A DNA stretch of 8,422 nucleotides, taken from assembly GCA_027311185.1 (NCBI GenBank), contig DAICZK010000059.1, positions 1 through 8,422 on the forward strand, given 5' to 3'. Position numbers and translations under genes: made by a program. Numbering within the stretch: position 1 is the stretch's first letter; each line of letters opens with the position of its first letter. This document shows positions 1-5,760 of the stretch, piece by piece. Below the pieces are notes generated by a model that saw only the letters and a list, made by a program, of their open reading frames with translations, was not told the origin of the DNA and ran no database searches. Source of the stretch: Sulfuriferula sp. (GTDB lineage Bacteria > Pseudomonadota > Gammaproteobacteria > Burkholderiales > Sulfuriferulaceae).

Positions 1-1350
1 CTTCCCACCCAGCTCGACAGTGGCCTGGAACCGCGCCATCGCGCGATGTTGAACGATCTGCACCAGGGCCTGGGAACGCAGTCTGACCGCACCCAGGCGG
101 CACTAACGGATGTTTCCGAACGGCTGCGCAATCTGGTCAGCAGCGAACTGGCCAACACGCGCAGCACAGTACAGACGCTGCAACTGGAGCAATCCACCCA
201 GCTTGCCGCCAGCCGCGAAGCCATGCACGCCGCCATCCACGCGCTGACGCAATCGCAGGCCGCAGAGCTCGCCAGCAGCCGCGCCGCGCTCAATTTGCAG
301 TTGGGCGAATTCGCCGCCAGCATCCATGCCGCGCAAACCGAATTCCTCGGCAAGACCCTGCAAACTCTGGCCGAACAGGGCCGCGCCGAACAGACCCTGA
401 TCCAGACCAGCTTGCAACAGGCCGGCGGCCAGCTCGCCGCCGCCGTCGAATCGCTGGCCAAGGGCGTGGATAGCCGGCTCGCTGAAATCTCGGGCAAAGT
501 CGCCGAACGGCTGGACGAGGGCTTTAAAAAAACCAACGAAACCTTCGCCAACGTCATGGCGCGTCTCGCCACCATCGACGAGGCGCAAAAGAAAATCGAC
601 GGCCTGACCACCAATGTCGTCACGCTGCAAGCCCTGCTAGGCGACAAACGCTCGCGCGGCGCATTCGGCGAAGTGCAGCTCGAAGGCCTGGTGCGCAACA
701 TTTTGCCGCCTGACGCCTACGCGTTCCAGACCACGCTGTCCAACGGCAGCCGGGCGGATTGCGTGCTGGTACTACCGGAACCGACCGGGCGCGTCTCCGT
801 CGACGCCAAGTTCCCGCTCGAAAACTACCATCGCATGTTCAACCGCGAAACCGCCGAGACCGAGCGTACCGTGGCGACGCGCGCTTTCAAGACCGACATC
901 AAGAAACACGTCGACGATATCGCTTCCAAATACATCATAGACGGCGAAACTTCGGACGGTGCGGTCATGTTCATTCCCGCCGAAGCGGTATTCGCAGAAA
1001 TCCACGCCTACCATGCCGATGTTGTCGAATACGCAATGACGCGCCGCGTCTGGATCGTCTCGCCGACGACGCTGATGGCAGTGCTCAACACAGCCAGGGC
1101 AGTAATCAAAGATGTGGAAACCCGCCGTCAGGTGCATATCATCAAAGACGAACTATCCAAACTCGGCAAGGAATTCGGCCGCTTCGACGCGCGCATGAAA
1201 AAACTCGCCGACCATATTCGGCTCGCCCATGACGACGCTGTCGAGGTGCATACCACCAGCCAAAAGATCAGTAAACGCTTCAGTCAGATAGAGTCCGTGG
1301 ATCTGGAGCATCTGCGCCCTGCCCCGCCTTTGCTGCCGGACGAAGAATAA
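1..1350 (+). CDS. rmuC: DNA recombination protein RmuC, 5' end cut by window edge
   Basis: The frame is open from base 1 to the TAA at 1348-1350, with no stop upstream of the first ATG at 46, so the gene almost certainly begins before the window. RmuC proteins usually start with one membrane helix, which is not seen here. The visible 449 residues show two parts. Roughly residues 16-210 are a Gln/Ala/Glu-rich alpha-helical coiled coil (many LxxxQ and AAxxS heptads). From about residue 215 comes the RmuC nuclease-like domain, with motifs DKRSRGAFGEVQLE, VSVDAKFPLENYHRMF, VMFIPAEAVFAEI and RVWIVSPTTLMAVLNT. The family limits inversions and recombination at short inverted repeats and is related to restriction-endonuclease folds; the DAKFP motif belongs to its presumed active core. 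The stop lies 12 bases before the likely start of the DUF2288 gene, suggesting co-transcription. Family assignment is very secure; biochemical role is known mainly by genetics. Confidence 0.95.
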   Translation, partial: LPTQLDSGLEPRHRAMLNDLHQGLGTQSDRTQAALTDVSERLRNLVSSELANTRSTVQTLQLEQSTQLAASREAMHAAIHALTQSQAAELASSRAALNLQLGEFAASIHAAQTEFLGKTLQTLAEQGRAEQTLIQTSLQQAGGQLAAAVESLAKGVDSRLAEISGKVAERLDEGFKKTNETFANVMARLATIDEAQKKIDGLTTNVVTLQALLGDKRSRGAFGEVQLEGLVRNILPPDAYAFQTTLSNGSRADCVLVLPEPTGRVSVDAKFPLENYHRMFNRETAETERTVATRAFKTDIKKHVDDIASKYIIDGETSDGAVMFIPAEAVFAEIHAYHADVVEYAMTRRVWIVSPTTLMAVLNTARAVIKDVETRRQVHIIKDELSKLGKEFGRFDARMKKLADHIRLAHDDAVEVHTTSQKISKRFSQIESVDLEHLRPAPPLLPDEE

Positions 1351-1354
1351 GGAG
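1349..1354 (+). promoter_or_regulatory. Ribosome-binding site that decides the DUF2288 start
   Basis: AAGGAG overlaps the TAA stop of rmuC. Its spacing is 2 bases to the ATG at 1357 and 8 bases to the ATG at 1363, which favours the second ATG. Confidence 0.65.
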
Positions 1355-1362
1355 CCATGCCG

Positions 1363-1665
1363 ATGACCGAACCTATCGAACTGATGCGCGCCAAATTAAA
1401 CACTGAAACAGCCAAGGCAGACTGGGCCGAATTGCAGCCATTCTTCGCCAAGGGGCAATTGATACGGGTGGATGAACGGCTGGATTTGATCGATGTTGCA
1501 GCGAATATTGCCTGCGATGACACAGCCACGGTGCAGCACTGGATGATGAGCGGACAACTCGCCAAACTCGACGATGCGACGGCGGCCGACTGGCAACAGC
1601 GCAACCCGCCCATCTGGACCGTAGTCGTCGCACCGTGGATACTGGTACAGGAACGCGCTCACTGA
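1363..1665 (+). CDS. DUF2288 family small protein
   Basis: A 100-residue soluble protein matching the DUF2288 pattern: KLNxETAKxxWxELQxFFAKGQLIxVDxxLDLIDVAxxIAxDD near the N-terminus, WMxxGQL in the middle, and WxVVVAPWxLVQE at the C-terminus. Function is unknown for the family; no catalytic motif or membrane segment is evident. Start choice: an in-frame ATG also exists at 1357, but AAGGAG at 1349-1354 is only 2 bases from it, whereas it is 8 bases from the ATG at 1363. The 1363 start is therefore preferred, and using 1357 would add two residues. The ribosome-binding site overlaps the rmuC stop codon, so translation is probably coupled to rmuC. The MFS gene follows after 29 bases. Identification comes from recalled family pattern, not a search. 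Confidence 0.85.
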   Translation: MTEPIELMRAKLNTETAKADWAELQPFFAKGQLIRVDERLDLIDVAANIACDDTATVQHWMMSGQLAKLDDATAADWQQRNPPIWTVVVAPWILVQERAH

Positions 1666-1694
1666 CATATCTTCCCGCCGACCTTAAATCCCGC

Positions 1695-2894
1695 ATGTCG
1701 CCCCGCAAACCTTCGCGCACCTCACTCGCTCTGCTACTGGCCGGCCTCGCCACGCTTGGGCCGTTTTCCATCGACACCTACATGCCCTCGTTCCCGGCAA
1801 TAGAGGCCAGTCTGCACGCCTCGCCGCTGCAATTGCAGCAAACCCTTAGCGTGTATCTGTTCTGCTTTGCCGCCATGATGCTGTTCCACGGCTCACTGTC
1901 GGATTCGTACGGCAGGCGCCCCATTATCCTTGTCTCACTGGTCGCGTTTATCCTGACTTCCATCGCTTGCGTGTTCGCCACCGATATCCGCATCCTGATT
2001 CTGTTACGCGGCCTGCAAGGACTCTCGGCCGGCGCCGGAATGATAGTAGGGCGGGCGATGGTCCGGGATTTGTATACCGGCTCCGAAGCGCAGCGGCTGA
2101 TGTCGCATATCACCATGCTGTTCGGCATCTCCCCCGCCATTGCGCCCATCATCGGCGGTTATCTGCAGACTTGGTTCGGCTGGCAATCGGTCTTTATCTT
2201 CATGACCGTCCTCGGCATCCTGTTGCTGGCGCTCAGTTATTATTACCTGCAGGAGACCCACGCCCTCGACAAACGCCACCTGTTCTCGCTCAAACCGCTG
2301 ATCAACAATTATCATGAGGTCGCCAACCACCCGCATTTCCTTCTGCTGGCGGGCACGATTGCGCTGAATTTCGCCGGATTTTTCCTCTACATCGCGTCAG
2401 CGCCGGTTTTCGTCCTCGATATCCTGCATTTGCAGGAAAATCAGTTCGCATGGCTGTTCGTTCCCGCCATCTCCGGCGTCATCATCGGCGCATTCTTGTC
2501 GGGACGCCTGGCAGGACGGGTCACGCCACGACAAACCGTCGCCTATGCCTACGCAATATTGTTGACCGCCGCCGCCCTAAACCTGGGCTACAACAGCCTG
2601 TTCACGCCAAGCTGGCCCTGGGCGGTGCTGCCGATTGGCCTGTACGGTATGGGCATGTCACTGGCCATGCCTAGCATCACCCTGCTCGCTCTGGATCTGT
2701 TTCCCCAGCACCGCGGGCTGGTTTCCTCCATGCAGGGCTTCGTGCAAACCTCACTCAACGCTGTCGTGGCAGGGGTCGTTTCGCCCTTGCTCTCGCTCTC
2801 GCCACACTATCTGGCTTGGGGGACGTTATGTTTTTTACTGCTGGGGCGCACAACCTGGGCGATTTATACGCGAGTGCAACTCGGCCGCCCATAA
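1695..2894 (+). CDS. Bcr/CflA family MFS drug exporter
   Basis: A 399-residue, very hydrophobic protein of the usual length for Bcr/CflA 12-helix major facilitator transporters, which expel drugs such as bicyclomycin or chloramphenicol by proton antiport across the inner membrane. Visible signatures: FSIDTYMPSFP in helix 1 (residues 24-34; the D-x-Y-x-P motif of this subfamily), MFS motif A as GSLSDSYGRRP (66-76) in the loop after helix 2, RGLQG (105-109) with GRAMVRD (119-125) around helix 4, and SPAIAPIIGGYL (146-157), resembling the antiporter motif C in helix 5. The GTG at 1635 would add 20 poorly conserved residues overlapping the DUF2288 gene; ATG 1695 gives the expected N-terminus directly before helix 1. 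No strong ribosome-binding site precedes 1695. The substrate cannot be told from sequence, so no gene symbol is given. Confidence 0.9.
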   Translation: MSPRKPSRTSLALLLAGLATLGPFSIDTYMPSFPAIEASLHASPLQLQQTLSVYLFCFAAMMLFHGSLSDSYGRRPIILVSLVAFILTSIACVFATDIRILILLRGLQGLSAGAGMIVGRAMVRDLYTGSEAQRLMSHITMLFGISPAIAPIIGGYLQTWFGWQSVFIFMTVLGILLLALSYYYLQETHALDKRHLFSLKPLINNYHEVANHPHFLLLAGTIALNFAGFFLYIASAPVFVLDILHLQENQFAWLFVPAISGVIIGAFLSGRLAGRVTPRQTVAYAYAILLTAAALNLGYNSLFTPSWPWAVLPIGLYGMGMSLAMPSITLLALDLFPQHRGLVSSMQGFVQTSLNAVVAGVVSPLLSLSPHYLAWGTLCFLLLGRTTWAIYTRVQLGRP

Positions 2895-2928
2895 ATAAAA
2901 TAATAAAATATAGATAAATAGCGCTCGC
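2890..2928. other. AT-rich spacer after the MFS gene
   Basis: A run made almost entirely of A and T, with repeated ATAAA/ATAAAATA words, begins at the MFS stop codon. It stands out from the GC-rich neighbours. It marks the edge of the AT-richer toxin-antitoxin patch and could act as an UP-like element for the downstream promoter. No terminator with a U-run follows the MFS gene. Confidence 0.5.
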
Positions 2929-2951
2929 TTTCTCCTCCCAGACATCAATCA

Positions 2952-2982
2952 GGCATCTTGCCGCACCAAGGTGCTTGATGCC
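2952..2982 (+). repeat. Interrupted inverted repeat ahead of the toxin gene
   Basis: GGCATC (2952-2957) pairs with GATGCC (2977-2982), and inside it GCACC (2963-2967) faces GGTGC (2970-2974). In RNA this would form a two-part stem with a 5-versus-2 base internal loop and a CAAG tetraloop. No T-run follows, so it is a poor intrinsic terminator. It may be an RNA structure at the end of the MFS transcript or a protein-binding site for the toxin-antitoxin operon, since such operons are normally autoregulated. The role is inferred. Confidence 0.4.
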
Positions 2983-3004
2983 ATAAAGCACACAGGTGTA
3001 TCAT
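2975..3004 (+). promoter_or_regulatory. Possible sigma-70 promoter for the toxin-antitoxin pair
   Basis: TTGATG (2975-2980) and TATCAT (2999-3004) are 18 bases apart and resemble -35 and -10 boxes, with the AT-rich tract just upstream. The start site would fall near 3011, next to the toxin ATG at 3012, implying a very short leader. The -35 box overlaps the right arm of the inverted repeat at 2952-2982, fitting autorepression. This is a pattern match only. Confidence 0.35.
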
Positions 3005-3020
3005 TAAAAATATGAAACCT

Positions 3021-3091
3021 GTTAACTGGAGTGTCGAGATTAATTGCGGCGCCAAGATTAACTTGACGTCGAGAAAAACATCCGCCTCAAG
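3021..3091 (+). repeat. Imperfect 36/35-bp tandem duplication inside the toxin gene
   Basis: Unit 1 spans 3021-3056 and unit 2 spans 3057-3091. The first halves (3021-3038 and 3057-3073) share TTAACT and GTCGAG, with 14 of 18 positions equal and one base missing from unit 2. The second halves agree at 10 of 18 positions and both end in CAAG. The one-base length difference makes the duplication frame-breaking: a clean 36-bp copy would have kept the frame. Unit 1 encodes VNWSVE and the decayed unit 2 encodes the equivalent of INL-VEKN. Confidence 0.6.
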
Positions 3092-3114
3092 GCAGAACGA
3101 GGCATCTCCTTTGA

Positions 3115-3131
3115 GGAGGTGATATCGGCCA
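3115..3131 (+). promoter_or_regulatory. Internal strong Shine-Dalgarno within the toxin gene
   Basis: GGAGGTGA (3115-3122) is highly complementary to the 16S rRNA 3' end and lies 8 bases before an in-frame ATG at 3131. The 36-codon upstream reading frame from ATG 3012 ends with TGA at 3120-3122, inside this site, so terminating ribosomes could restart at 3131. The same bases code the conserved FEEV of the toxin, so the match may be a by-product of coding. Confidence 0.4.
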
Positions 3132-3326
3132 TGTCTCATGGGGGGATTCTTGATATTCAAGACCATCCCAATACAGACCAATATCCGAACCAACGTATGC
3201 TTGTAGTTCATATTCGCGGCTACGCCTATCTGGTGCCATTTGTAGAAACCGAAAATGAGGTCTTCCTGAAAACGATTATTCCAAGCAGGAAAGCCACCCG
3301 CCACTATTTAATCAAGGAGCGCTGAA

Positions 3327-3656
3327 ATGAATAAAGAAAACAAACTTGAAGAAGAAATCCTGGCCTCTTTTGAAAGAGGCGAATGGCAGTCTGTGCCCAA
3401 TCTTAACGCTGAAATGGCCCGTTTTGCCTCAATGGCATCAGCATCGCTCATCAAGGACAAACGTGTCAACATCCGCATTTCTTCCCGTGACCTCGAAGAT
3501 ATTCAAGCCAAGGCGGCTGAAGAAGCCATTCCTTATCAAACACTTATGTCTAGCGTACTGCACAAATTCGTCACTGGACGCCTGGTGGAGGCCGCCCCCG
3601 GCCCGACATCCCGTTCGGGCAAGCCGCGCCAAAAACGCAACACCCCATCAACTTAA
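3327..3656 (+). CDS. CopG-type (BrnA-like) antitoxin
   Basis: A 109-residue basic protein. The core from about residue 42 reads KDKRVNIRISSRDLEDIQAK, followed by EEAIPYQTLMSSVLHKFVTGRL. This is the ribbon-helix-helix antitoxin layout, with a short beta strand (VNIRIS) for the DNA groove and two helices. The N-terminal stretch with FERGEWQSV is typical of antitoxins paired with this toxin type. The last 20 residues are Pro/Ser/Lys-rich and probably disordered. By family, it neutralises the upstream toxin and represses the shared promoter. AAGGAG at 3314-3319 is 7 bases before the ATG, and only 1 base separates it from the toxin stop, so translation is coupled. Unlike the toxin, the frame is intact, giving an apparently orphaned antitoxin. 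The gene is less GC-rich than the flanking operons, suggesting acquisition. Confidence 0.88.
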   Translation: MNKENKLEEEILASFERGEWQSVPNLNAEMARFASMASASLIKDKRVNIRISSRDLEDIQAKAAEEAIPYQTLMSSVLHKFVTGRLVEAAPGPTSRSGKPRQKRNTPST

Positions 3657-3707
3657 ACTTTCACCACGCTCGAAAAATACGAACACCATCCCGGCAATAC
3701 AGCGCCA

Positions 3708-4508
3708 TCAGTTAGCCGTGGATACTACGCGATCCGACAAATCAAAACCAACCAGCACACCTTGCGCCGTCCAGTTGCGCAAGTTTGCCGCCAGATCGAA
3801 CTCCGGGTCGAGAGCCAGAGTCGATTCGCTTGCTTCGCCCATAAGAACGCCTTGCTGCAATTGGCCCAGGCAATGATAAGCGGCGGGCGTCATACTGAGG
3901 ATATGCGTTTGCAATTCGTGGCGATGTATCAGTAGCGTCGCGCCGCCGTTGGCAAGATCGATCTCGCTCTCGGCTACCGAGCCGTCCTGGTGCGCCTGCC
4001 AGATGGCCGCGACAGGATAGACGGAATCGAGCAGCGTGCAGCCCGGATGCAAATGCCAGCGCAGGTCGGGATAGAACTCCGCGGCGATCGCTGCGAGCCG
4101 GTTGAAATCGAATTCCGCCGCATCGATCGCAAAATACGCGCGATGACAAGCCCATTCCAGCTTTGCCATATCCGGCAGATACGGCAGATGCCGCACCGGT
4201 TCAAAATGAACGAGAAACTCCGCCATCGCGCTGCCGTAGTCGTGCAGGTTGCTGCTTCGCGACGCGTGCCGCTCTATGAACTGGCGGGCAAGCTGGCGGA
4301 AAAACGGCGCGCCGACCAGTTCGCCGATCACCGGATACACGGCAGCCAGCGCATCATGCAGATTGCCGCGATAATTATTACGGTAAACCTCGGTTGCGCG
4401 AGTCAGCGTATAACGCAGGCAAACCGCTTCGGCTGGGGCAAGCGCCACGCCCTCGCGTATCGCCACGGAAAACCGCGCCAGCGTGTCAGTCCACCCGGGC
4501 ATGCGCAT
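3708..4508 (-). CDS. bufC: BufC/HvfC, DUF2063 partner protein of the MNIO enzyme
   Basis: A 266-residue soluble protein. Residues about 8-100 carry the DUF2063 N-terminal helical domain, with YRNNYRGNLHDALAAVYPVIGELVGAPFFRQLARQFIERH (42-81) followed by SSNLHDYGSAMAEFL. LPYLPDMAKLEWACHRAYFA (108-127) is the second family hallmark. The remainder is a mixed alpha/beta C-terminal domain. In this family the protein partners DUF692/MNIO enzymes, probably presenting the precursor peptide or recognising its leader. The older label 'putative DNA-binding domain' is a fold guess and is not supported by context. The ATG at 4508 lies within the end of bufB (23-base overlap), implying translational coupling; ATG 4502 is a possible alternative start. 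It is the last gene of the operon and converges with the antitoxin gene across 51 bases in which I see no clear terminator. Confidence 0.9.
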   Translation of the reverse strand: MRMPGWTDTLARFSVAIREGVALAPAEAVCLRYTLTRATEVYRNNYRGNLHDALAAVYPVIGELVGAPFFRQLARQFIERHASRSSNLHDYGSAMAEFLVHFEPVRHLPYLPDMAKLEWACHRAYFAIDAAEFDFNRLAAIAAEFYPDLRWHLHPGCTLLDSVYPVAAIWQAHQDGSVAESEIDLANGGATLLIHRHELQTHILSMTPAAYHCLGQLQQGVLMGEASESTLALDPEFDLAANLRNWTAQGVLVGFDLSDRVVSTAN

Positions 4509-5331
4509 CCATCCTCAGTTGCGCCTTGCGCGCTTCTTCCTGTAATACAGACAAATCGGGAATATCCGTGTCCCACTCGATCAGGACAGGTCTCTTGCCC
4601 AGGTGCCGCAACGCCGTTTCATACAAATTCCAGACCGCGTCGCTTACCCGCGAGCCGTGCGTATCCACCAGACAACCCTCGATCAGGCTGGCGCCTGCCA
4701 GATGATACTCGCCGACCGCCTGTCGCGGCACGCCGAGTATGAACGCCTCTGCGTCCACGCCCAGATTGACGGCATTCACGTGCAAATTATTGATATCCAG
4801 AAGAATACCGCAACCGGTGCGCGCGACCAGTTCGGCCAAGAATTCGTCTTCGCGCATTTCGCTGCTGGCGAATGCCAGATAATAGGAAAGATTCTCGATC
4901 AGGATGGGACGCGCCAACGCTTCCTGCACCTGCTGCACCCGTACAACGACATGCTCCAGTGCGTCCCGCGTATAAGGAAAAGGGAGCAAATCGTTGATCA
5001 CCGTGCCGCCAACGCTGTTCCAGCACAAATGCTCGGAAACGCTGGCTGGCTGCACCGCATCGCACAACAGGCGCAGATCGCGCAAATTCGCGAGATCCAG
5101 CGGATCGGGCGAGGCCAGCCCCATCCCGACTCCGTGCAGGCTGAGCGGATAATGCCGGGCCACCTCCAGCAGCGTACGGCGGGCAATGCCGCCACCGAAA
5201 AAATTCTCGCTGTGTACCTCAACCCAGCCCAGCGCCGGCCAATGTTCCAGCACTTCCCGGTAATGCCGGGCACGCAAGCCGATGCCCGCCATGACCGGCA
5301 AGCTCGAACTCGCAGGCAAACGCGCGCTCAC
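4486..5331 (-). CDS. bufB: BufB/HvfB, MNIO (DUF692) iron-dependent peptide-modifying enzyme
   Basis: A 281-residue TIM-barrel enzyme of the multinuclear non-heme iron oxidative (MNIO) family. Conserved stretches in order: [14 protein letters not shown] (11-24), [11 protein letters not shown] (38-48), [11 protein letters not shown] (64-74), SEHLCW (99-104), [14 protein letters not shown] (145-152), [15 protein letters not shown] (175-189), EYHLAG (208-213), DTHGSRV (223-229) and [10 protein letters not shown] (249-258). The His, Glu, Asp and Asn residues in these motifs are the expected iron ligands. By family it oxidatively modifies cysteines of the neighbouring precursor peptide. Start choice: GTG at 5331-5329 overlaps the bufA TGA by 4 bases (GTGA) and gives the usual N-terminus. 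The frame stays open upstream to 5502, but that would overlap most of bufA with Cys/Gln-rich unconserved sequence. ATG 5292 would trim the first 13 residues and is less likely. Confidence 0.92.
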   Translation of the reverse strand: MSARLPASSSLPVMAGIGLRARHYREVLEHWPALGWVEVHSENFFGGGIARRTLLEVARHYPLSLHGVGMGLASPDPLDLANLRDLRLLCDAVQPASVSEHLCWNSVGGTVINDLLPFPYTRDALEHVVVRVQQVQEALARPILIENLSYYLAFASSEMREDEFLAELVARTGCGILLDINNLHVNAVNLGVDAEAFILGVPRQAVGEYHLAGASLIEGCLVDTHGSRVSDAVWNLYETALRHLGKRPVLIEWDTDIPDLSVLQEEARKAQLRMDAHARVD

Positions 5332-5603
5332 ATGGCGCCAGAAGCCGGCTTGGTCGAACCGTTGACAATCTTGCTGCAGGTGCCGACAGGAACCGCCACA
5401 AAATCGCTGGGATTGCTGCTCTGGCTGGCATGTCCGGCACACGAATGCCCTGCAGCCTTGCTGCTGCAATCGTTTTTGCCGGCTTTGGCAATGCCAAAGC
5501 ATTTTTCCATTTTCATGTCGGCGGCAACTGCGTTGCCTGTCGCCAGACCCATCGCCAGCAGGCCGCCGATAGCGGCAGAGAGAATATTATGAGCTTTGTT
5601 CAT
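5328..5603 (-). CDS. bufA: BufA1/HvfA (DUF2282) bufferin precursor peptide
   Basis: A 91-residue secreted precursor. Residues 1-28 form a Sec signal peptide: MNKAHN, a hydrophobic core [17 protein letters not shown], then AVA-A with cleavage near 27/28. The mature part has four cysteines at 35, 46, 54 and 76 in the contexts [22 protein letters not shown] and [12 protein letters not shown], the classic DUF2282 pattern. Known members are post-translationally modified at Cys by the MNIO enzyme and bind copper in the periplasm, protecting against copper stress. Start choice: in the mRNA GAGGA is followed by two adjacent ATGs at 5606 and 5603; the second has better spacing, and the first would add one Met. 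The gene leads an operon with bufB (4-base overlap) and bufC. No membrane DoxX-type partner is seen nearby. Confidence 0.92.
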   Translation of the reverse strand: MNKAHNILSAAIGGLLAMGLATGNAVAADMKMEKCFGIAKAGKNDCSSKAAGHSCAGHASQSSNPSDFVAVPVGTCSKIVNGSTKPASGAM

Positions 5604-5650
5604 CATGTTTCCTCATGTAAGGGCTCGTTAGCGAAGCACCATGCCCCGCC

Positions 5651-5678
5651 AGACTATCCCGAAGCTGTCGACAGTCAA
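5651..5678 (-). promoter_or_regulatory. Possible bufABC promoter with central palindrome
   Basis: On the minus strand TTGACT (5678-5673) resembles a -35 box, with TAGTCT (5656-5651) 16 bases downstream as a poor -10. Between and overlapping them is a perfect 10-bp palindrome CTGTCGACAG at 5665-5674, placed where a repressor or activator could act. The -10 is weak, so an alternative sigma factor, as described for some bufferin operons, is equally possible. Low confidence. Confidence 0.3.
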
Positions 5679-5721
5679 ACCGCTTCTGGAATAAGGCTAT
5701 TGTAACGACCGCACTCCGCAC

Positions 5722-5751
5722 TTGCCAAGCCTTAATCAACAGGTGTATATT
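5722..5751 (+). promoter_or_regulatory. Predicted promoter of lexA2-imuA-imuB
   Basis: TTGCCA (5722-5727) and TATATT (5746-5751), separated by 18 bases, each match five of six sigma-70 consensus bases. Transcription would start near 5757-5759, leaving only a few bases before the lexA ATG at 5761. The -10 box lies entirely inside the inverted repeat at 5741-5760, so a bound repressor would block RNA polymerase. Confidence 0.6.
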
Positions 5752-5760
5752 TATACACCT
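5741..5760. promoter_or_regulatory. Inverted-repeat operator, probable LexA2 box
   Basis: AGGTGTATA (5741-5749) and TATACACCT (5752-5760) are perfect inverted repeats around a TT centre. The site covers the -10 box and ends on the base before the lexA start codon. LexA genes heading imuAB cassettes are autoregulated in characterised species, so this is the natural operator candidate. It does not fit the CTG-N10-CAG box of ordinary beta/gammaproteobacterial LexA. Confidence 0.75.

Larger units (their letters stand above)
3012..3325 (+). pseudogene. BrnT-like toxin gene with N-terminal frameshift
   Basis: The C-terminal 88 codons (open from 3062) read like a BrnT-type ribonuclease toxin: EKNIRLKAERGISFEEV, then GGILDIQDHPN, YPNQRMLVV, YAYLVPFVE and the ending FLKTIIPSRKATRHYL. 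The natural start, ATG 3012 (MKPVNWSVE, typical of the family), is in another frame and hits a stop at 3120-3122 after 36 residues. Removing 35 bases (3039-3073) between two GTCGAG copies joins MKPVNWSVE to KNIRLKAERG and yields a 92-residue protein of normal length. One extra base in the second repeat, or one extra A in the A5 run 3074-3078, would also reopen the frame. A shorter product could start at ATG 3131 (64 residues) but would lack the N-terminal strand and helix. The antitoxin follows with 1 base between. Probably inactive; programmed recoding or a sequencing error are alternatives. Confidence 0.75.

Noticed and set aside
103..630. 175-codon minus-strand frame inside rmuC
   Set aside because: Antisense of the low-complexity RmuC coiled coil; Gly/Gln/Leu-rich by reflection.
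2952..2982. Intrinsic terminator for the MFS gene
   Set aside because: The stem is interrupted and no T-run follows, so it is listed as an inverted repeat only.
2945..3304. 119-codon minus-strand frame over the toxin region
   Set aside because: Shadow of the toxin gene, whose conserved motifs are all on the + strand.
3346..3876. 176-codon + strand frame overlapping the antitoxin and the end of bufC
   Set aside because: Out of frame with the clear CopG-type antitoxin and antisense to bufC; no domain.
3990..4742. 250-codon + strand frame over bufC/bufB
   Set aside because: Antisense of conserved DUF2063 and DUF692 coding sequence; Arg/Pro-rich with no family resemblance.
5331..5502. N-terminal extension of bufB to 338 residues
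   Set aside because: It would overlap most of bufA in another frame and is not family-like; the GTGA overlap at 5328-5331 gives a standard start.
4603..5592. 329-codon open frame on the + strand across bufB and bufA
   Set aside because: It is the complement of two well-conserved minus-strand genes, has no recognisable domain, and its composition is what GC-rich antisense frames give.
5722..5760. Upstream TTG or GTG starts extending LexA by up to 13 residues
   Set aside because: The extension would encode the promoter and operator, and LexA proteins begin at MKALTxRQ.
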